The notes under the pieces were generated by a model. That model ran no database searches and was not told the DNA's origin. It worked only from the letters and a program-made list of their open reading frames with translations. This document shows, piece after piece, positions 1 through 7,373 of a stretch of DNA of 17,440 nt. Numbering within the stretch: position 1 is the stretch's first letter; the number at the start of each line of letters is the position of its first letter. The position numbers were made by a program, and so were the translations under genes. Location of the stretch: positions 1-17,440 of the forward strand of contig JAFSWK010000165.1 in NCBI GenBank assembly GCA_017444505.1, in the 5' to 3' direction. The DNA comes from Rhodocyclaceae bacterium. Lineage in GTDB: Bacteria > Pseudomonadota > Gammaproteobacteria > Burkholderiales > Rhodocyclaceae.

Positions 1-2
1 AG

Positions 3-521
3 CCCGTATCGAAACCCGCACCCAAACCTGTACCCAAACCCGTTCCCGCGCCCGTTGTGCAGACCGTGCCGGAGAGCGCGCCGGCTGCCGCAGATGTCGC
101 CCACGCTCCGGCGGCAGACGTTTCCCCGTCGGCGGGGGCGTCCGCCGCGAACAGTGTCGCCACAAACAGCGCCGCTGCCAACGCTGCGGGCACGGCGAGC
201 GCGGCGGGCGGGGGCGCGTTGCCCATTACCGCTGCGCACTATCACGCTGATTATCTGCACAACCCGCCTGCGGCGTATCCGGCGCTGTCGCGGCGGCTGG
301 GCGAGGAAGGCACGGTGCGGCTGCGGGTGCGCGTCGGTGCCGATGGGCAGGCGCTCATGGTGCGGCTGGCGGAAAGTTCCGGTTTTGCGCGGCTGGATGA
401 TTCCGCGCGCGAGGCCGTTGCACACTGGCGTTTCGTGCCCGCCCGACGGGGGCAGGAAGCCATCGAAAGCGAAATCATCGTTCCCGTCATTTTCAGCCTG
501 AAAGGAGACTTTCCCGCATGA
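3..521 (+). CDS. tonB: TonB-like energy transducer, C-terminal part (5' end outside window)
   Basis: This is the C-terminal 172 residues of a TonB family protein, which spans the periplasm and passes proton-motive force from ExbBD to outer-membrane receptors. The reading frame is open from base 3, so the start, the N-terminal membrane anchor and the promoter lie upstream. The first visible codons (3-56) give repeated Pro-Val/Pro-Lys units, the stiff periplasmic spacer typical of TonB. An Ala/Ser-rich linker follows to about base 224. The rest resembles the TonB C-terminal domain: an AAYP motif at about 270-281, a GxVRLRVRVGADG strand region, then a WRFVPAR strand near the end. The stop overlaps the exbB start as ATGA (518-521), giving the common tonB-exbB-exbD order. 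A GTG at 57 is in frame, but the Pro-rich coding continues upstream, so it is not the start. TolA is a less likely alternative given the YP motif and neighbours. Confidence 0.82.
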   Translation, partial: PVSKPAPKPVPKPVPAPVVQTVPESAPAAADVAHAPAADVSPSAGASAANSVATNSAAANAAGTASAAGGGALPITAAHYHADYLHNPPAAYPALSRRLGEEGTVRLRVRVGADGQALMVRLAESSGFARLDDSAREAVAHWRFVPARRGQEAIESEIIVPVIFSLKGDFPA

Positions 522-1252
522 ATCCCGTTTCTGCCGCCACCGCCTTGCCGACGGATGCTTTCGGCGCCAGCCACCTGTGGGCACAGGCCGACTGGGTTAT
601 CCAGACGGTTGCCGTGCTGCTCTTCCTCATGTCCGTATTGAGCTGGACGGTGATTGCGCTGTGCGTGTTGCGTCAGTTGCGCGCACGCGGCGCGCGCCAG
701 GCGGCGGAAAACTTCTGGGATGCACCCGATTACGCCAGCGCGCTGACCACCTTGCAGGCGCGCGCGCCCGATTCCAGCTTTACCGCGCTGGCCACGCAGG
801 GCGCGCACGCCGCCGCGCGTCTGCGCCAGCCTGCGGGCGTCACGTCGCTGGGCGGGGCGATTGATCCGCACGAGTTTCTCACCCGCGCGCTGCGCCAGTC
901 GCTCGCCGCAGCCACGGCGCGGCTGGAAAGCGGCCTGACGCTGCTGGCCTCAATTGGTTCGACGGCGCCGTTCATCGGCCTCTTTGGTACGGTCTGGGGG
1001 ATTTACCACGCGCTCATCCAGATTAGCGCCTCAGGCGCAGCGACCATCGACAAGGTCGCCGGCCCCGTGGGGGAATCGTTAATCATGACCGCCTTTGGCC
1101 TGTTCGTCGCCATTCCCGCCGTGCTCGCCTACAACGCCATCACCCGCGCCAACCGGCTGGAACTGGCCTCGCTGGATGCCTTCGCGCACGACCTGCTCGA
1201 CTATCTGACCACCGGCGCGCGTCTGGCGCCCGCACCGAGGGCACGCGCATGA
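518..1252 (+). CDS. exbB: ExbB, MotA/TolQ/ExbB proton channel protein
   Basis: ExbB is the inner-membrane scaffold that, with ExbD, forms the proton channel energising TonB. The 244-residue product has the family layout: a first membrane helix at about 26-51, a large cytoplasmic loop (52-140), then two helices at about 142-170 and 184-206 joined by a short loop. The stretch LASIGSTAPFIGLFGTVWGI (143-162) is the hallmark of the MotA/TolQ/ExbB domain. Glu186 in the GES segment sits where the conserved channel glutamate of ExbB is expected, and TAFGLFVAIPA follows. A purine-rich AAAGGAG ribosome site lies about ten bases before the ATG at 518. The start overlaps the tonB stop and the stop overlaps the exbD start, both as ATGA, so the three are probably translated as a coupled unit. 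TolQ is the alternative paralogue, but the TonB-like upstream gene favours ExbB. Confidence 0.92.
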   Translation: MNPVSAATALPTDAFGASHLWAQADWVIQTVAVLLFLMSVLSWTVIALCVLRQLRARGARQAAENFWDAPDYASALTTLQARAPDSSFTALATQGAHAAARLRQPAGVTSLGGAIDPHEFLTRALRQSLAAATARLESGLTLLASIGSTAPFIGLFGTVWGIYHALIQISASGAATIDKVAGPVGESLIMTAFGLFVAIPAVLAYNAITRANRLELASLDAFAHDLLDYLTTGARLAPAPRARA

Positions 1253-1689
1253 GTTTCGGCGGTTTCGACCCACACGGCAGCCCGCAGCACCGCCCGATGG
1301 GGGAAATCAACATGGTGCCGCTGATTGACGTGATGCTGGTGCTGTTGATTGTCTTCATCATCACCGCGCCGCTGATGACCAACGCCGTCCACATCGACCT
1401 GCCGGACGCCGATGCGCCCGCCAATCATCCGCCGCCCGAGGCCGTCACGCTGGCCATTCAAGCCGACGGCAGCCTGTGGTGGAACAACGAAGCCATCAGC
1501 GCCGAGGCCTTCGACGCCCGCCTGCACGCGCTGGCGCAGGCGGGCGAGCAAGCCGAACTGCACGTACACGCCGACCGCAATGCCCGCTACGAGGCCATCG
1601 CCCAGGCGCTCGCCCGCGCCCAGCGCGCCGGTGTGCGCAAAATCGGCTTCATCACGCTGCCGCCAGACGGGGCGGGCGCGACGCCCTGA
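1249..1689 (+). CDS. exbD: ExbD/TolR biopolymer transport protein
   Basis: ExbD is the partner of ExbB. Its single membrane helix carries the essential aspartate for proton flow, and its periplasmic domain contacts TonB. The 146-residue protein has a short cytoplasmic N-terminus, then MGEINMVPLIDVMLVLLIVF (17-36); Asp27 in PLIDVML is the conserved proton-carrying residue of ExbD and TolR. The helix spans roughly 22-43. The periplasmic part (about 44-146) ends with an RAGVRKIGFITLP strand typical of the family. The length matches ordinary ExbD. The start overlaps the exbB stop as ATGA at 1249-1252. No gene follows closely in the same unit: a 63-base gap with its own promoter separates it from recA, and I see no hairpin terminator there, so some readthrough into recA is possible. 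Confidence 0.92.
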   Translation: MSFGGFDPHGSPQHRPMGEINMVPLIDVMLVLLIVFIITAPLMTNAVHIDLPDADAPANHPPPEAVTLAIQADGSLWWNNEAISAEAFDARLHALAQAGEQAELHVHADRNARYEAIAQALARAQRAGVRKIGFITLPPDGAGATP

Positions 1690-1692
1690 GCG

Positions 1693-1721
1693 TTCGCTGA
1701 AAGCAAACTCTGTGCCATAAT
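1693..1721 (+). promoter_or_regulatory. Candidate sigma70 promoter of recA
   Basis: In the 63-base gap between exbD and recA, a CATAAT -10 box (1716-1721, five of six consensus bases) lies 17 bases after TTCGCT (1693-1698, three of six). Transcription would begin near 1728, giving a short leader of about 25 bases. The leader is A-rich (AAACACACAAAACG) and has no clear Shine-Dalgarno sequence before the ATG at 1753. A CTGT at 1710-1713 resembles the left half of a LexA box, but the expected ACAG eight bases later is TGCC. Confidence 0.5.
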
Positions 1722-1752
1722 TGCCCACCCCATTCAGCAAACACACAAAACG

Positions 1753-2811
1753 ATGACGGAAAAAGACAACAAGGCCGCTGCGCTCGCCGCCGCGCTCGCC
1801 CAGATTGAAAAGCAATTCGGCAAGGGTTCCATCATGCGCATGGGCGATGGCACGGTGGAACGCGACATTCAAACCATCTCGTCCGGCTCGCTCGGGCTGG
1901 ATATTGCGCTGGGTCTGGGCGGGCTGCCGCGCGGGCGCGTAGTGGAAATCTACGGGCCGGAATCGTCCGGCAAAACCACGCTCACCCTGCACGTCATCGC
2001 CCAGATGCAGCAAGCCGGCGGCACGGCGGCGTTTATCGACGCCGAACACGCGCTGGACGTGGGCTACGCCGAAAAACTCGGCGTCAATATCGAAGATTTG
2101 CTCATCAGCCAGCCCGACACCGGCGAACAGGCGCTGGAAATTGCCGACATGCTGGTGCGCTCAGGCGGCGTGGATATTGTCGTCATCGACTCGGTGGCCG
2201 CGCTCACCCCGAAAGCCGAAATTGAAGGCGACATGGGCGACCAGCTTCCCGGCCTGCAAGCCCGCCTGATGAGCCAGGCGCTGCGCAAGCTGACCGCCAA
2301 CATCAAGCGCACCAACACGATGGTCATCTTCATCAACCAGATTCGCATGAAGATTGGCGTCATGTTCGGCAACCCGGAAACCACCACCGGCGGCAACGCG
2401 CTGAAGTTTTATTCGTCGGTGCGCATCGACATCCGCCGCATCGGGCAAATCAAGAAGGCCGATGCGGTCATCGGCTCGGAAACCCGCTGCAAAGTGGTGA
2501 AAAACAAAGTCTCGCCGCCCTTCAAGGAAGCGGTGTTCGACATCCTCTACGGCGAAGGCATTTCGCGCGAAGGCGAAATCATCGACCTGGGCGTCGCGCA
2601 CAAAATCATCGACAAATCCGGCGCCTGGTATGCCTACGAAGGCAACAAGATTGGTCAGGGCAAAGACAACGTGCGGGAATTTTTGCGCGGCAATCCGCAG
2701 CTTGCGCGCACCATGGAAAATCGCATCCGCGCCGCCGTCGGTCTGCCCGAACTGCCCGCCGTGTCTGCCGCCGCGCCGTCTGCGTCCGCCGAGGGCACCG
2801 GCGAGGAATAA
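1753..2811 (+). CDS. recA: RecA recombinase
   Basis: RecA forms ATP-dependent filaments on single-stranded DNA, pairs homologous DNA and, as filament, triggers LexA self-cleavage where LexA exists. The 352-residue protein is of standard length. Visible motifs in order are an N-terminal helix region (1-35), Walker A GPESSGKT (68-75), the catalytic glutamate in DAEHALD (Glu98), Walker B VVIDS (143-147), the L2 DNA-binding loop FGNPETTTGG (205-214), and a C-terminal domain ending in an Ala-rich tail with a few acids (EGTGEE). All key residues are intact. It has its own candidate promoter and a weak ribosome site. recX follows after 34 bases, the usual pairing in which RecX restrains RecA filaments. 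Codon use and GC match the neighbours, with no sign of transfer. Confidence 0.99.
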   Translation: MTEKDNKAAALAAALAQIEKQFGKGSIMRMGDGTVERDIQTISSGSLGLDIALGLGGLPRGRVVEIYGPESSGKTTLTLHVIAQMQQAGGTAAFIDAEHALDVGYAEKLGVNIEDLLISQPDTGEQALEIADMLVRSGGVDIVVIDSVAALTPKAEIEGDMGDQLPGLQARLMSQALRKLTANIKRTNTMVIFINQIRMKIGVMFGNPETTTGGNALKFYSSVRIDIRRIGQIKKADAVIGSETRCKVVKNKVSPPFKEAVFDILYGEGISREGEIIDLGVAHKIIDKSGAWYAYEGNKIGQGKDNVREFLRGNPQLARTMENRIRAAVGLPELPAVSAAAPSASAEGTGEE

Positions 2812-2845
2812 CGCGCGGCAAGCCGCCCGCCCTCGTCGCTTCGTC

Positions 2846-3325
2846 ATGAGCGTCCTCACCCCGCACCAAGCCCTGCGCCGCCGCGCCATTGCCTGTCTGG
2901 CGCGGCGCGAGCATTCGCGCGCCGAACTGGTGCAAAAACTCGCCGCGCACGCGCAAGGCGAGGCGGCGGGCAGCGACGAAATCAACGCCGTGCTCGACGA
3001 ACTCATCGCCCAGGGGCTGCAATCCGACCGCCGCTTTGCCGAGAGCTGGGTGCGCAGCAAGGCCGCCCGTTTCGGCGCGGCCCGCCTGCGTCACGATTTG
3101 CTCGCCAAAGGTGTGGCCGCCGAACTGGTAGAGGCTGTGCTACTGGATGCCTGCACCGGCGACGAGGGCGACGAAGCCGCACGCGCGCGCGCCCTGTGGC
3201 AGCACCGTTTCGGCCAGCCCGCCACGGACGTGCGCGAACGGGCGAAACAGGCGCGTTTCCTGCAAGGGCGCGGATTTTCGTCTGCCGTCATCGGCGGCCT
3301 GCTGCGGGAGGTCGCGCATCCATGA
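2846..3325 (+). CDS. recX: RecX, regulator of RecA
   Basis: RecX binds RecA filaments and blocks their extension. The 159-residue product has the repeated three-helix pattern of the family. The first repeat contains CLARREHSRAELVQKL (about 16-31). The second has LIAQGLQSDRRFAESWVRSK, whose Gly-x-x-Ser/Asp-x-Arg-Phe-Ala core is characteristic. The third carries GAARLRHDLLAKGV. A longer open frame reaches back into recA to 2630, but that extension overlaps conserved recA codons and has no RecX similarity, so the ATG at 2846 is chosen. No good Shine-Dalgarno precedes it, so translation probably depends on ribosomes leaving recA 34 bases upstream. The stop overlaps the lptB start as ATGA (3322-3325). 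Confidence 0.92.
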   Translation: MSVLTPHQALRRRAIACLARREHSRAELVQKLAAHAQGEAAGSDEINAVLDELIAQGLQSDRRFAESWVRSKAARFGAARLRHDLLAKGVAAELVEAVLLDACTGDEGDEAARARALWQHRFGQPATDVRERAKQARFLQGRGFSSAVIGGLLREVAHP

Positions 3326-4044
3326 GCCTGCTGCAAGCCTTCGGCCTGCGAAAGCGGTACAAATCCCGCACCGTCGTGCAGGAAGTCAGCTTCACCGTCA
3401 ATGCAGGGGAAGTCGTCGGCCTGCTGGGGCCGAATGGCGCGGGCAAAACCACCTGCTTTTACATGATTGTCGGCCTCATCCGCGCCGACGGCGGGCGCAT
3501 CCTGCTGGACAATCAGGACGTGACCCACCAGCCCATTCACTACCGCGCCCGTCTGGGGCTATCGTATCTGCCGCAGGAAATGAGCGTGTTCCGCCGCCTG
3601 TCGGTGGCCGACAACGTGCGCGCCGTGCTGGAACTCAAACACAAAGACCCCGCCGTGGTCGAAAAGCGGCTCACCGAATTGCTTGAAGAACTCGGCATCA
3701 ACCACCTGCGCGACACCGCCTCAATCGCTCTGTCCGGCGGCGAGCGCCGCCGCTGCGAAATCGCCCGCGCGCTGGCCAGCGACCCGCGCCTGATTCTGCT
3801 CGACGAACCCTTCGCCGGCGTCGACCCCATTGCCGTGCTGGATATTCAGCGCATCATCCGCTTCCTGAAAGAACGCGGCATCGGCGTGCTGATTACCGAC
3901 CACAACGTGCGCGAGACGCTGGGCATCTGCGACCGCGCCATGATTTTGTCGGACGCGCGCGTGCTCACCAGCGGCACGCCTGAAGAAATCGTGCATAACG
4001 AGCAGGTGCGGCAAGTCTATCTTGGGGAGCACTTCCGTCTATGA
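3322..4044 (+). CDS. lptB: LptB, LPS export ABC transporter ATPase
   Basis: LptB is the cytoplasmic ATPase that, with LptF and LptG, extracts lipopolysaccharide from the inner membrane and pushes it along the LptC-LptA bridge. The 240-residue protein has all ABC motifs: Walker A GPNGAGKT (36-43), Q-loop Gln85 in YLPQE, signature LSGGE (137-141), Walker B LILLDEP with catalytic Glu162, and switch His194 in ITDHNVRET. PLSVADN-like and YLGEHF end segments are LptB-specific rather than of LivF/LivG type. The frame is open further upstream to 3196, but that part lies inside recX; the ATG at 3322 overlaps the recX stop and matches LptB N-termini. The stop overlaps the rpoN start at 4041. lptC and lptA, usually just upstream of lptB in this class, are not in this window. 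Confidence 0.97.
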   Translation: MSLLQAFGLRKRYKSRTVVQEVSFTVNAGEVVGLLGPNGAGKTTCFYMIVGLIRADGGRILLDNQDVTHQPIHYRARLGLSYLPQEMSVFRRLSVADNVRAVLELKHKDPAVVEKRLTELLEELGINHLRDTASIALSGGERRRCEIARALASDPRLILLDEPFAGVDPIAVLDIQRIIRFLKERGIGVLITDHNVRETLGICDRAMILSDARVLTSGTPEEIVHNEQVRQVYLGEHFRL

Positions 4045-5513
4045 AAGCCTCGCTCCAGCTCCGTGTCGCGCAGGGCATCACGCTCACGCCGCAACTTCAG
4101 CAGTCGATTCGCCTGTTGCAGCTCTCCACGCTGGAGCTGAACAACGAAATCGAGCGCATCCTGCTGGAAAACCCGATGCTGGAACGGCTCGACGATGTTC
4201 CCGTGGAACGTTCCCGCAGCCGCGAACCCGGCGAGACTCCGCCGGAAGCCGCCGCGCGCAATGAAGCGCCCGACAGCGATGCGCCCGCGCGGGAAGGCAA
4301 TGACGACGAACACACCGACTGGAGCGACATTGCAGAGAGCGCCGACTGGGGCGCGAGCCGCGAAGGCGGCCACCGCGACGACGAAGACGACAGCGATTCG
4401 CGCAACGTACAAGTGGCCGAACGCTCGCTGGCCGACCACCTCGGCGAACAGCTCGCCCTCTCGCCGCTGGAAGCGCGCGACCGCATTCTGGTGCAACTGC
4501 TGATTGATTCGCTGAACGAAAACGGTTATCTCGACGCCAGTTTTGAAGAACTGCTGGCGCTACTGCCCGAGGAGGCTGGTTTTGAAGAAGACGATCTGGC
4601 CATCGCGCTGAAATACCTGCAAAACTTCGACCCGCCCGGCATTGGCGCGCGCACGGCGCAAGAATGCCTCGCCTTGCAACTGCAAGCACGCGCCGCGCAG
4701 GATGACTGCCCGCCCGAACAGCCGCTGGCGCTGGCCATCGTGCGCGAACATCTGGAACTGCTGGCCGAGCGCAATTTTGCCCAGTTGCGCCGCGTGCTCG
4801 GCTGCGACGAAGCCGCCCTGCGCCGCGCCAACGAACTCATCCTCACCCTCGACCCGCATCCCGGCGCGCGTTTTGCGCCGGATGAAACCCGCTACGTCAT
4901 TCCCGACATCATCGTGCGCAAGCGCGGCGCGCGCTGGCAGGCGCAAATCAACGAAGACGCCATGCCGCGGCTGCGCGTCAATCAACTCTACGCCGGCATT
5001 CTGCGGCAAAATCGCGGCAACGAAGGGGCCGCAACGCTGGCCGACCGTTTGCAGGAAGCCCGCTGGCTGATTCGCAACATCCAGCAGCGTTTCGACACCA
5101 TTTTGCGCTGCGCGCAAGCCATCGTCGCCCGTCAGCAGAAGTTTTTTGACTATGGCGACGTGGCCATGCGCCCGCTCACGCTGCGCGAGATTGCCGAAGA
5201 AATCGAGATGCACGAATCGACCGTCTCGCGCATCACCTCGCAGAAATACCTCGCCACGCCGCGCGGTGTCTTTGAAATGAAATACTTTTTCGGCAGCCAT
5301 GTGGCCACCGAAGCGGGCGGCGAAGCCTCTTCCACCGCCATCCGCGCCCTGATTCGCCAGATTGTTGATGCGGAAGACCGCAAAAAACCCCTTTCGGATG
5401 CGAAAATTGCCGAACTGCTGGGTGAACAGGGTATCGTAGTCGCCCGGCGCACAGTGGCAAAATACCGGGAAAACCTCGGCATTGCCCCTGTCAGCCAGCG
5501 TAAAACGCTTTAA
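4041..5513 (+). CDS. rpoN: RNA polymerase sigma-54 factor
   Basis: Sigma-54 directs RNA polymerase to -24/-12 promoters that need an enhancer-binding ATPase, often for nitrogen, carbon and motility genes. The 490 residues show the full architecture. Region I (1-50) is rich in Gln and Leu (LTPQLQQSIRLLQLSTLELN) and contacts the activator. Region II (about 53-125) is a long, strongly acidic, low-complexity linker. The core-binding domain follows, then the helix-turn-helix LREIAEEIEMHESTVSR (381-397). The RpoN box ARRTVAKYRE (468-477) binds the -24 element and is identical to the canonical form. The start overlaps the lptB stop by ATGA. A small hairpin (AGCGT-AAA-ACGCT, 5497-5509) sits just before the stop. 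Gene order lptB-rpoN-hpf-ptsN is the classical one in proteobacteria. Confidence 0.98.
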   Translation: MKASLQLRVAQGITLTPQLQQSIRLLQLSTLELNNEIERILLENPMLERLDDVPVERSRSREPGETPPEAAARNEAPDSDAPAREGNDDEHTDWSDIAESADWGASREGGHRDDEDDSDSRNVQVAERSLADHLGEQLALSPLEARDRILVQLLIDSLNENGYLDASFEELLALLPEEAGFEEDDLAIALKYLQNFDPPGIGARTAQECLALQLQARAAQDDCPPEQPLALAIVREHLELLAERNFAQLRRVLGCDEAALRRANELILTLDPHPGARFAPDETRYVIPDIIVRKRGARWQAQINEDAMPRLRVNQLYAGILRQNRGNEGAATLADRLQEARWLIRNIQQRFDTILRCAQAIVARQQKFFDYGDVAMRPLTLREIAEEIEMHESTVSRITSQKYLATPRGVFEMKYFFGSHVATEAGGEASSTAIRALIRQIVDAEDRKKPLSDAKIAELLGEQGIVVARRTVAKYRENLGIAPVSQRKTL

Positions 5514-5534
5514 CAACAAAGGAGTATTCCTATC

Positions 5535-5852
5535 ATGAACCTGAAGATCTCCGGCCATCACCTTGAAGTCACGGATGCCTTGCACGATTACGTCACCAGC
5601 AAGCTGGAGCGCGTCATCCGCCACTTCGACAACGTCACCAGCGTCAATGTCATCCTCTCCGTGGAGAAGCTGAACCAAAAGGCCGAAGTCACTGTTCACG
5701 TGCGCGGCAAGGATATTTACGTGGAAAGCATTGACGCCGACATGTACGCCGCCATCGACAGCATGATCGACAAGCTCGACCGTCAAGTCATCAAGTACAA
5801 ACAAAAACACCAGGAGCACGACCACAACACCATGAAACACCAAGGCGAATAA
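5535..5852 (+). CDS. hpf: Ribosome hibernation promoting factor, short form
   Basis: HPF binds the 30S subunit near the decoding centre and promotes storage of ribosomes as inactive dimers in stationary phase. The 105-residue length is that of short HPF, without the C-terminal dimerisation domain of long HPF. The N-terminal NLKISGHHLEVTDALHDYV and the AEVTVHVRGKDIYVES strand pair, followed by DMYAAIDSMIDKLDRQVIKYK, are diagnostic of the S30AE/YfiA family. The tail is His/Lys-rich. A good AAAGGAG ribosome site (5518-5524) stands ten bases before the ATG at 5535. It lies 21 bases after rpoN, and the conserved neighbourhood supports co-transcription. It is separated from ptsN by an 83-base gap with a strong inverted repeat. 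Confidence 0.96.
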   Translation: MNLKISGHHLEVTDALHDYVTSKLERVIRHFDNVTSVNVILSVEKLNQKAEVTVHVRGKDIYVESIDADMYAAIDSMIDKLDRQVIKYKQKHQEHDHNTMKHQGE

Positions 5853-5867
5853 GCACTTTGCCCACCC

Positions 5868-5904
5868 GCCCGCGCGCTTGCCCACTACACGTCAGCGCGC
5901 GGGC
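5868..5904 (+). repeat. Perfect 11-bp inverted repeat between hpf and ptsN
   Basis: GCCCGCGCGCT (5868-5878) pairs perfectly with AGCGCGCGGGC (5894-5904) around a 15-base loop. No T-run follows (the next bases are AACCGATTATTC), so it is not a classical intrinsic terminator. It could protect or process the hpf mRNA or reduce readthrough into ptsN. A shorter outer pairing, TTGCCC (5858-5863) with GGGCAA (5901-5906), competes with the main stem. Confidence 0.7.
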
Positions 5905-5935
5905 AACCGATTATTCAGCCCAAAAGGCTCCCCCC

Positions 5936-6397
5936 ATGAATACCATCGCCACCCTTCTGTCGCCCGAGCGCATTCTGGTGCGCTGCGACGCTACCATCAA
6001 AAAACGGGTTTTTGAGCTGGCCGCGCAGCTTTTTGCCGACCAGGGCATAGAGACTGCCGCCATTTTTGACGCCCTGTTTGCCCGTGAAAAACTCGGCTCC
6101 ACCGGTCTGGGGCAAGGCATTGCCATCCCGCATGGCCGCATGGACGGTCTGAATCACGCGCTGGGTGCCTTCATCCGTCTGGAACAGCCGATTGATTTCG
6201 ACGCCCCGGATGGCCGCCCGGTCAACCAGCTCTTCATCCTGCTTGTGCCCACCGACGCCAACCAGCAACACCTGCAACTGCTGGCGGAACTGGCGCAGCG
6301 TTTTTCCAACGCGCATTTCCGCATCCAACTGGATGCCGCCGACACGCCGCAAGCCATCGCTGACCTTTTTGCCGCCGCCGCGCCCGCCACGGCCTGA
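5936..6397 (+). CDS. ptsN: PTS IIA-Ntr regulatory phosphocarrier
   Basis: PtsN is the EIIA domain of the nitrogen-related phosphotransferase chain. It takes phosphate on a histidine and regulates targets such as potassium transport and stress signalling rather than importing sugar. The 153-residue protein has the active-site segment GQGIAIPHGRM with His66, preceded by REKLGSTGLG, both diagnostic of EIIA-fructose/Ntr domains. FILLVPTDANQQHLQLLAELA follows as expected. The frame extends upstream to 5858, but that segment includes the inverted repeat and does not resemble the family. The ATG at 5936 has AAAAGG (5922-5927) at suitable spacing and gives the family N-terminus. HPr and enzyme I genes are not in the window; HPr kinase follows after 11 bases. 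Confidence 0.95.
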   Translation: MNTIATLLSPERILVRCDATIKKRVFELAAQLFADQGIETAAIFDALFAREKLGSTGLGQGIAIPHGRMDGLNHALGAFIRLEQPIDFDAPDGRPVNQLFILLVPTDANQQHLQLLAELAQRFSNAHFRIQLDAADTPQAIADLFAAAAPATA

Positions 6398-6408
6398 CCG
6401 CCCCGCCC

Positions 6409-7359
6409 ATGCGCCAGACCAGCGTTCGCCACCTGTTCGAGTTCTTCCGGGAATCCCTTGGACTCATGCACGTGTGCGGGCCGCTGGATCGCGCCATTGA
6501 AGTCACCGGCGAACGCATCTGGCCTGCCGACCTGATTGGCCACATCAACATCATTCACTCTTCGCGCCTGCAAGTCATCGGGCAGATTGAGCTTGCCTGG
6601 GCGCGCATCCAGCCGGCGGACAAAATCGCCTATCTGCTGAAAGAAGTCATCCACAACCATCCGCCGGCGATTATCGTCGCTGATGACTGCGAAATTCCGC
6701 CGCTGCTGATTGCCCAGTGCGGCAAGCACGACATCGCGCTGCTCACCACCAAAGCGCCCTGCGCCAGCGTCGTCGACCGGCTGCGGCTGTATCTTTCGCG
6801 CGAACTGGCCGAACAAAGCACGCTGCACGGCGTATTCATGGATGTTTTCGGCATTGGCGTATTCATCACCGGCGACCCCGGCTCGGGCAAATCCGAACTC
6901 GCCCTGGAACTGGTCTCGCGCGGCCACGGGCTGGTGGCCGACGACATGGTGGAATTTTCCCGCATCGCCCCTACTGTCATTGAAGGCCGCTGTCCGCCCC
7001 TGTTGCAGGATTTTCTGGAAGTCCGCGGGCTGGGCGTACTGAACATCCGCACTTTCTTTGGCGAGACGGCCTGCCGTCGCAAAAAGCGTCTGCGGCTGGT
7101 GGTCTATCTGCAAAAGCGCCTGCCCGGCGAAGCCGAAGCGCCGCGCATCAATTTCGAGCAGGAAACCCAGGACATTCTCGGCGTCGCCATCCCGCGCACC
7201 ACCTTGCCCGTGGTCGCCGGGCGCAACCTCGCCGTGCTGCTGGAAGCCTCCGTGCGCGCCATGATTCTGCGCCTGCGCGGTATTGATTCCACGCAGGAAC
7301 TCATCGACCGCCAGCAACAAATGATGATTGGCGACAACAACACCCTGCCCCTTTTCTGA
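6409..7359 (+). CDS. hprK: HPr kinase/phosphorylase
   Basis: HprK phosphorylates a serine on HPr using ATP and also removes that phosphate by phosphorolysis, linking PTS proteins to carbon state. The 316-residue protein has the N-terminal domain (about 1-130), the conserved LHGVFMDVFGIGVFITG run with His140, Walker A GDPGSGKS (155-162), an Asp pair in VADDMVEF (178-179), and the family signature EVRGLGVLNI (204-213). All catalytic elements are present. In betaproteobacteria HprK occurs with an incomplete, regulatory PTS. It starts 11 bases after ptsN with no strong ribosome site of its own, so coupling is likely. The rapZ gene that often follows hprK in related genomes is replaced here by ilvA. 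Confidence 0.97.
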   Translation: MRQTSVRHLFEFFRESLGLMHVCGPLDRAIEVTGERIWPADLIGHINIIHSSRLQVIGQIELAWARIQPADKIAYLLKEVIHNHPPAIIVADDCEIPPLLIAQCGKHDIALLTTKAPCASVVDRLRLYLSRELAEQSTLHGVFMDVFGIGVFITGDPGSGKSELALELVSRGHGLVADDMVEFSRIAPTVIEGRCPPLLQDFLEVRGLGVLNIRTFFGETACRRKKRLRLVVYLQKRLPGEAEAPRINFEQETQDILGVAIPRTTLPVVAGRNLAVLLEASVRAMILRLRGIDSTQELIDRQQQMMIGDNNTLPLF

Positions 7360-7373
7360 ACACCTCCCCTGCC

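Noticed and set aside
57..521. A complete 154-residue gene starting at GTG 57
   Set aside because: The same frame is open to base 3 with Pro-Val/Pro-Lys repeats typical of TonB, so it is the end of a longer gene cut by the window.
2773..2782. GCCGTCTGCG, similar to the Neisseriaceae DNA uptake word
   Set aside because: It lies in recA coding, matches eight of ten bases of GCCGTCTGAA, and no exact copy was seen by eye in the window.
5497..5509. Hairpin AGCGT-AAA-ACGCT at the end of rpoN as a terminator
   Set aside because: A 5-bp stem followed by TTTAACAAC lacks a real U-run, lies before the stop codon, and hpf follows within 25 bases with a good ribosome site.
4560..5885. A 441-codon open frame on the - strand across rpoN and hpf
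   Set aside because: The + strand carries complete rpoN and hpf with diagnostic motifs; the antisense product has no recognisable motif or ribosome site.
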